Source: CAYMKL01 sp964390805
GTDB lineage: Bacteria > Chloroflexota > Anaerolineae > VGOG01
Assembly: GCA_964390805.1 (NCBI GenBank)
Contig: CAYMKL010000012.1
Location: 15,662 to 79,661, forward strand
Direction: 5' to 3'
DNA length: 64,000 nucleotides
Part shown: piece after piece, positions 61,801-64,000 of the stretch
How positions within the stretch are numbered: position 1 is the stretch's first letter
How the letters are laid out: each line of letters opens with the position of its first letter
Notes under the pieces: model-generated
The model's database searches: none
What the model was told of the DNA's origin: nothing
Seen by the model: only the letters and a program-made list of their open reading frames with translations
Position numbers and translations under genes: made by a program

Positions 61801-63853
61801 AGTTCAATTCCAGGAACGCACCAGCCCGTTCCACCACGATATAGGGTGAGGTTGTTTGCCAGTGACCTTCCCCGAACAAGCCACCTTTCCATTTTGCCTC
61901 ACCATCCCATAGTGCGAAACCGCCCGTAACCGCACCTCGCACCGAACCTTGCTGATCGGGCAGTAGTGGGACTTTGAACTCCCCCTCAAAGTATGTGGGA
62001 TAGATACCAGCCTTCTTACCTGTGATGCCAAAGTCCACGAGTGCCTCAAAGGGCTGCTGTGGTATGGTAATAGTTGCCTCAAATCTCGGGGCGAGACTGG
62101 CATCAAAGTCACCTGCCAGTACCAACGGACCTGCCAGTCCAAGCTCCTGGAGAGCCCACAGCCACACCGGCGTTGGCCAAGACCAGGGCGTGAAACTCTT
62201 GGTGACGCCGGAACTGGTTTGAGGTTTGGCGATGACTTCCAATATGTTCGGACCAACATGTAGCTCAATCCCCATATCAAGGATGTATTCGTACCGTATC
62301 CCTGCGTTAGGCTGCGTCATACTTACTAGCTCGTGTCCATTCAACCGAATGATTACCTCCCCGGGAGCATCTGGCCACGGAACTTGAATCAAGATACGGT
62401 TGGGTAAGGATAAACCTTCCAGAAAGCGACCGTTGAGAGCATAGGTCGACTCAACCACGAAGTCGAAGTCTTCACTCGGCGGCGGTGGTGGTTCCGGCCC
62501 CACCGGCGTGAAGGTGACACTGGCCGAGGTGGCGAAGGTCTGGCCCGTCGTCAGGTCCTGCGCCGTGATCACCGACGTACCCGGCGTGGAGGAGCGAACG
62601 GTGGCGACGAAGCGGCCACTGGCGTCGGTGGTGCCGCTGGCCGGGGTGAAGGCGTCCAGACTGCCACGGCTGGAGACAAGGCGAACCCGGTGGTTGACTG
62701 GGGCATTGGAGAGGATGACAACAGATGAGGACACATTATCGGCCGGGACCGAATCCGGTGATGCACCAAGACTCGTGACCACGCATTCCCACTTAACCGA
62801 GAAAATCTCAAGGATAATCTCAGCACCAGAAGTGTAGAGTGTGCTCCATAGGCCGATGTGTACTTGTGCGTCAGAGGTTGACGTAGTTTGGGAAGCAATC
62901 CTCTGCCAATCACCGTTATCCAATTTGCGATATACAGAGAATACATTGCCTTCACTGATAATTCGCATGCTCCCAGAATTACCTGTTTCTGGCACCACCG
63001 TCGAACCACTTCCAACATTTGTCCAGTAATCATGGTTTCTTCGTTCAAGGCGACAGTAGGGCCCATAAGGTGTACAAGTGGTAAGAGATGTGGCCAAGGC
63101 GAACTTTGCATCACCTGGAAGAGCAACCAAGCGATAGTCAACTGACGCATCAAAATCACTGGATATGTTGGGAAGAAACCGCACGCCTGCGGAATCCCTA
63201 TTTGATCCAATGCCCATGTGTAATCCATCCAACTGTGGATCAATCCAACCCTGGTTGTTCGTCGAAGTAGAATAAATGTTGGGATCGAGGTCTGTCCTAT
63301 GGAGAGAGTCGAAGTGCTGACACCACGCTGTCGCTGCAATATCTGGCCTGGTTGCACTTGGCGGCACACTGGCCGTGTGCATGTGTTTATTCCACGTTGG
63401 ATTATTGCTTGCCTCACCGAGGCGGGCGCGTTCGTCGAACTGGCCCACGTTCTCAATGAACATGACGGGCGCGCTGCGCAACGCGGTGGAGACGCGGGTG
63501 GTCGTGCCGGGGGGTTGAACCACTGATGCCACTGAGGAAGCACTGAAAGCACTGAGGGGGGCACCACGTTCAGTGGCCTCAGTGCTGTTCAGCCCGGTCA
63601 GTGATTCCAATGGCTCCCGTTCCAGGCGGGGGGCAGCGGAGACGCGAGTGGTGGTGCCGGGGGAGCTGTCAACGAATGGGGAACGAATAAACGAATGGGC
63701 CGCAGCGGATTCGTTTATTCGCTTTGGATTCGTTGACAGGGACGTCACAGTAGGGGCAGCGGTGCCGGCCAGGGGCAGGGCGGTGAGGATGAGGAGGGCG
63801 GTTAGGGCTAGAGCGGCAATGGCGAGTGTTGAGTTAATGCGTCTTTGTTTCAT
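58808..63853 (-). CDS. Giant secreted multidomain protein with C-terminal dockerin-like domain
   Basis: The 1681-residue protein starts with a signal peptide (KQRRINSTLAIAALALTALL). Residues 20-120 are low-complexity and repeat-derived. A laminin-G/DUF1349-like domain follows at about 174-358 (NNQGWIDPQLDGLHMGIGS), then an invasin-type Ig (Big_1) at about 361-451, an unassigned region at 460-870, repeats of propeller type at about 888-1280, three CARDB-like Ig domains at about 1288-1620 (VTNTGALVLEGVQVAFYDG), and a duplicated dockerin-like calcium motif at the end (DFDCSCIVDVADIMEVASRW, DHDYDIDIVDIMLVVVHWG). It probably binds extracellular carbohydrate or a cohesin-type partner. Cysteines replace residues inside the first calcium loop. 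The ATG at 63853 was chosen because it directly precedes the signal peptide. Confidence 0.8.
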   Translation of the reverse strand: MKQRRINSTLAIAALALTALLILTALPLAGTAAPTVTSLSTNPKRINESAAAHSFIRSPFVDSSPGTTTRVSAAPRLEREPLESLTGLNSTEATERGAPLSAFSASSVASVVQPPGTTTRVSTALRSAPVMFIENVGQFDERARLGEASNNPTWNKHMHTASVPPSATRPDIAATAWCQHFDSLHRTDLDPNIYSTSTNNQGWIDPQLDGLHMGIGSNRDSAGVRFLPNISSDFDASVDYRLVALPGDAKFALATSLTTCTPYGPYCRLERRNHDYWTNVGSGSTVVPETGNSGSMRIISEGNVFSVYRKLDNGDWQRIASQTTSTSDAQVHIGLWSTLYTSGAEIILEIFSVKWECVVTSLGASPDSVPADNVSSSVVILSNAPVNHRVRLVSSRGSLDAFTPASGTTDASGRFVATVRSSTPGTSVITAQDLTTGQTFATSASVTFTPVGPEPPPPPSEDFDFVVESTYALNGRFLEGLSLPNRILIQVPWPDAPGEVIIRLNGHELVSMTQPNAGIRYEYILDMGIELHVGPNILEVIAKPQTSSGVTKSFTPWSWPTPVWLWALQELGLAGPLVLAGDFDASLAPRFEATITIPQQPFEALVDFGITGKKAGIYPTYFEGEFKVPLLPDQQGSVRGAVTGGFALWDGEAKWKGGLFGEGHWQTTSPYIVVERAGAFLELNYEQEVYRASILGFLAELSPGLGTAAKKLAEGLGIERFLQRYGYVYVDGKLKLVGEGSIVFEPDVHLEWLRGGGSVGIEGGIRIYVKPVEFHAYLGADGEAEFATDPSLHISKLALIGKAGVEFIVFWFKTTAEGKVELVYPQPGALAYTMSTLDVAHSPWHLLGHGYRKSYAVFHKPLPGKMTPFSSQALGVITEGLATITAGEVLVSNVYTYTEPSLALNPANDNALLLWVHDDVNKPLGQNFDLAYSYWDGNTWSTPGRVTDDTYLDGDSQVAWDSSGHGLAVWERLNDPALPITATLDTTTTKKIEIAWAQYDPTSDIWSDLAWLTTNNALDYKPSLARNSAGGVLTVWRQNPAGLLSGDTANPDRVMFAAWDGAGWNAPAVAVEDIPGLVDLAAGYGGGQATLAYTRFLTPTGSITPTLQLFTSNWDGSTWSSPQQLTDDDLGHTNPQVVYNSVNQPLLVWQAGNTLRLRNLTTGTEVDLALDPDLVVNEFRLLRDAVDNLAVVFTGHQAGQRDLFVTFYNAAHNTWGRPYRLTNDVHSEGYPAPALDSTGRLVMAYALTQVSSEEHTTTDTDTGEVITYTLPVEGQTDLYTLSHQFVQDLAMGALSVSDTHPQAGASVTISATVTNTGALVLEGVQVAFYDGDPDTGGTLINTAMLSGTLAAGYTATLTTTYTIPTTGGQRQLVAVADPQDQIAEADETNNRASLLAFGPDLELVGAGVDYWSGSSLGLSALIYNIGTTDSLTTTIVYHWDAITGTLAVTDTVPTLAAGGAITLTTPWDYGALAEGSYPLVAVVNEGEQDFAETFTDNNEALLTLQVLPDLAVSPLYLWTEPLSDGQVVITGTVYNFGNVAAPPVETAFYVDDPFTDTARISVTMLPELDAAGYAIVTTTWTAPTFGQHAFYVAVNFGRTVTETTWINNLASTYGASACTALEVDFDCSCIVDVADIMEVASRWRCRLGEDCYEELYDLDHDYDIDIVDIMLVVVHWGEVCE
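63516..63596. repeat. Inverted CACTGAGG/CCTCAGTG repeat in the secreted-protein gene
   Basis: CACTGAGGAAGCACTGAAAG faces CAGTGGCCTCAGTGCTG in inverse orientation. It is translated as STEATERGAPLSAFSASSVAS in the low-complexity region after the signal peptide. Confidence 0.55.
63668..63737. repeat. Inverted AACGAAT repeat in the secreted-protein gene
   Basis: Left units AACGAAT, GGGGAAC, GAATAAACGAAT and right units ATTCGTTTATTC, GCTTTGGATTCGTTGAC are near-perfect inverse complements over about 34 bases. The palindrome is read in frame as NPKRINESAAAHSFIRSPFV, right after the signal peptide. Confidence 0.65.
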
Positions 63854-63887
63854 CGCAAGCCCCTTTTTGACTACCTTTAGATACAAA

Positions 63888-63930
63888 ACGCCAGCCTCAA
63901 GGCACGCAAGGGCGCAGCCGTGGCTGGCGT
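63888..63930. other. Hairpin in the leader of the secreted-protein gene
   Basis: ACGCCAGCC (63888-63896) pairs perfectly with GGCTGGCGT (63922-63930) around 25 bases. It lies 35 bases upstream of the ATG at 63853. The rest of 63854-64000 shows no gene. No known riboswitch class fits. Confidence 0.45.
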
Positions 63931-64000
63931 CGGGTTCGGGAATGTCGGCATCGTTTCACATCCCCATTTGACGAGTCAGAGATCGGTTTACACTTTTGGA

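Noticed and set aside
63888..63930. Cyclic-di-GMP riboswitch
   Set aside because: The conserved GGGACGCAAAGCC and GGTAGGTAGCGGGGTTACC-type segments are missing on both strands.

Overview
This window reads as a contig from a free-living member of the Chloroflexota, probably Anaerolineae-like and probably metagenomic. Two 100-base runs of N (46521-46620 and 49986-50085) sit inside repeats. The lineage call is an inference. It rests on the C-terminal tail of the first protein (a PVNK...LLAPW-like segment, a membrane helix, then RRHRG), the terminal VYLPIILK motif of a secreted repeat protein, giant GT39-like proteins with C-terminal beta modules, a core-type MetE and an unusual density of short dispersed repeats. 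No rRNA or tRNA gene was recognised.

Layout. (1) 1-602: the end of a calcium-binding secreted protein. (2) 956-43142, all on the minus strand: an envelope-glycan locus. It holds an O-antigen-ligase-like protein, ten consecutive GT-C glycosyltransferases (one fused to glycosidase-like domains), two GT2 enzymes, a GT4 enzyme, a flippase-like membrane protein, a polyprenyl diphosphate synthase, a TatD hydrolase, a phosphohexomutase, and gmd plus rmd for GDP-D-rhamnose. Toxin-antitoxin-like genes (a HEPN/MNT pair and a lone nucleotidyltransferase) are coupled into it. (3) 43143-43505: a divergent promoter region, followed by a plus-strand anchored beta-propeller protein. (4) 44863-49772: adenosylhomocysteinase, a secreted repeat protein, an archaeal-type methionine adenosyltransferase and a GNAT protein. 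(5) 49824-50805: a Y1 (RAYT-like) transposase flanked by multi-hairpin repeats. (6) 50810-58589: an unbroken minus-strand operon, starting with a strong promoter and a SAM-I riboswitch. It runs mtnA, a core MetE-like gene, rfbF, rfbG, a lone antitoxin, a sugar-nucleotide reductase, rfbH and a GT2 gene. (7) 58808-63853: a 1681-residue secreted protein ending in a dockerin-like domain.

How the genes fit together. Sugar nucleotides (GDP-D-rhamnose, a CDP-3,6-dideoxyhexose) and polyprenyl-phosphate sugars would be made in the cytoplasm. The lipid-linked sugars would be flipped and used by the GT-C enzymes on the outer face of the membrane. The methyl-cycle genes (MAT, AhcY, MetE-like, MtnA) interleave with the glycan genes, but no sugar methyltransferase is visible.

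The most unusual layer is the repeats. At least seven sequence-unrelated families share a 7-nt tandem unit, often in inverted pairs. They sit at gene junctions and also inside genes, in frame. They provide protein N-termini, C-termini and surface loops, in one case the stop codon, Shine-Dalgarno sequence and start codon of adjacent genes, and an 84-nt extension of the P3 arm of the SAM riboswitch. Other palindromic elements are also inserted in frame. Four tandem paralogues carry different repeat elements in the same loop.
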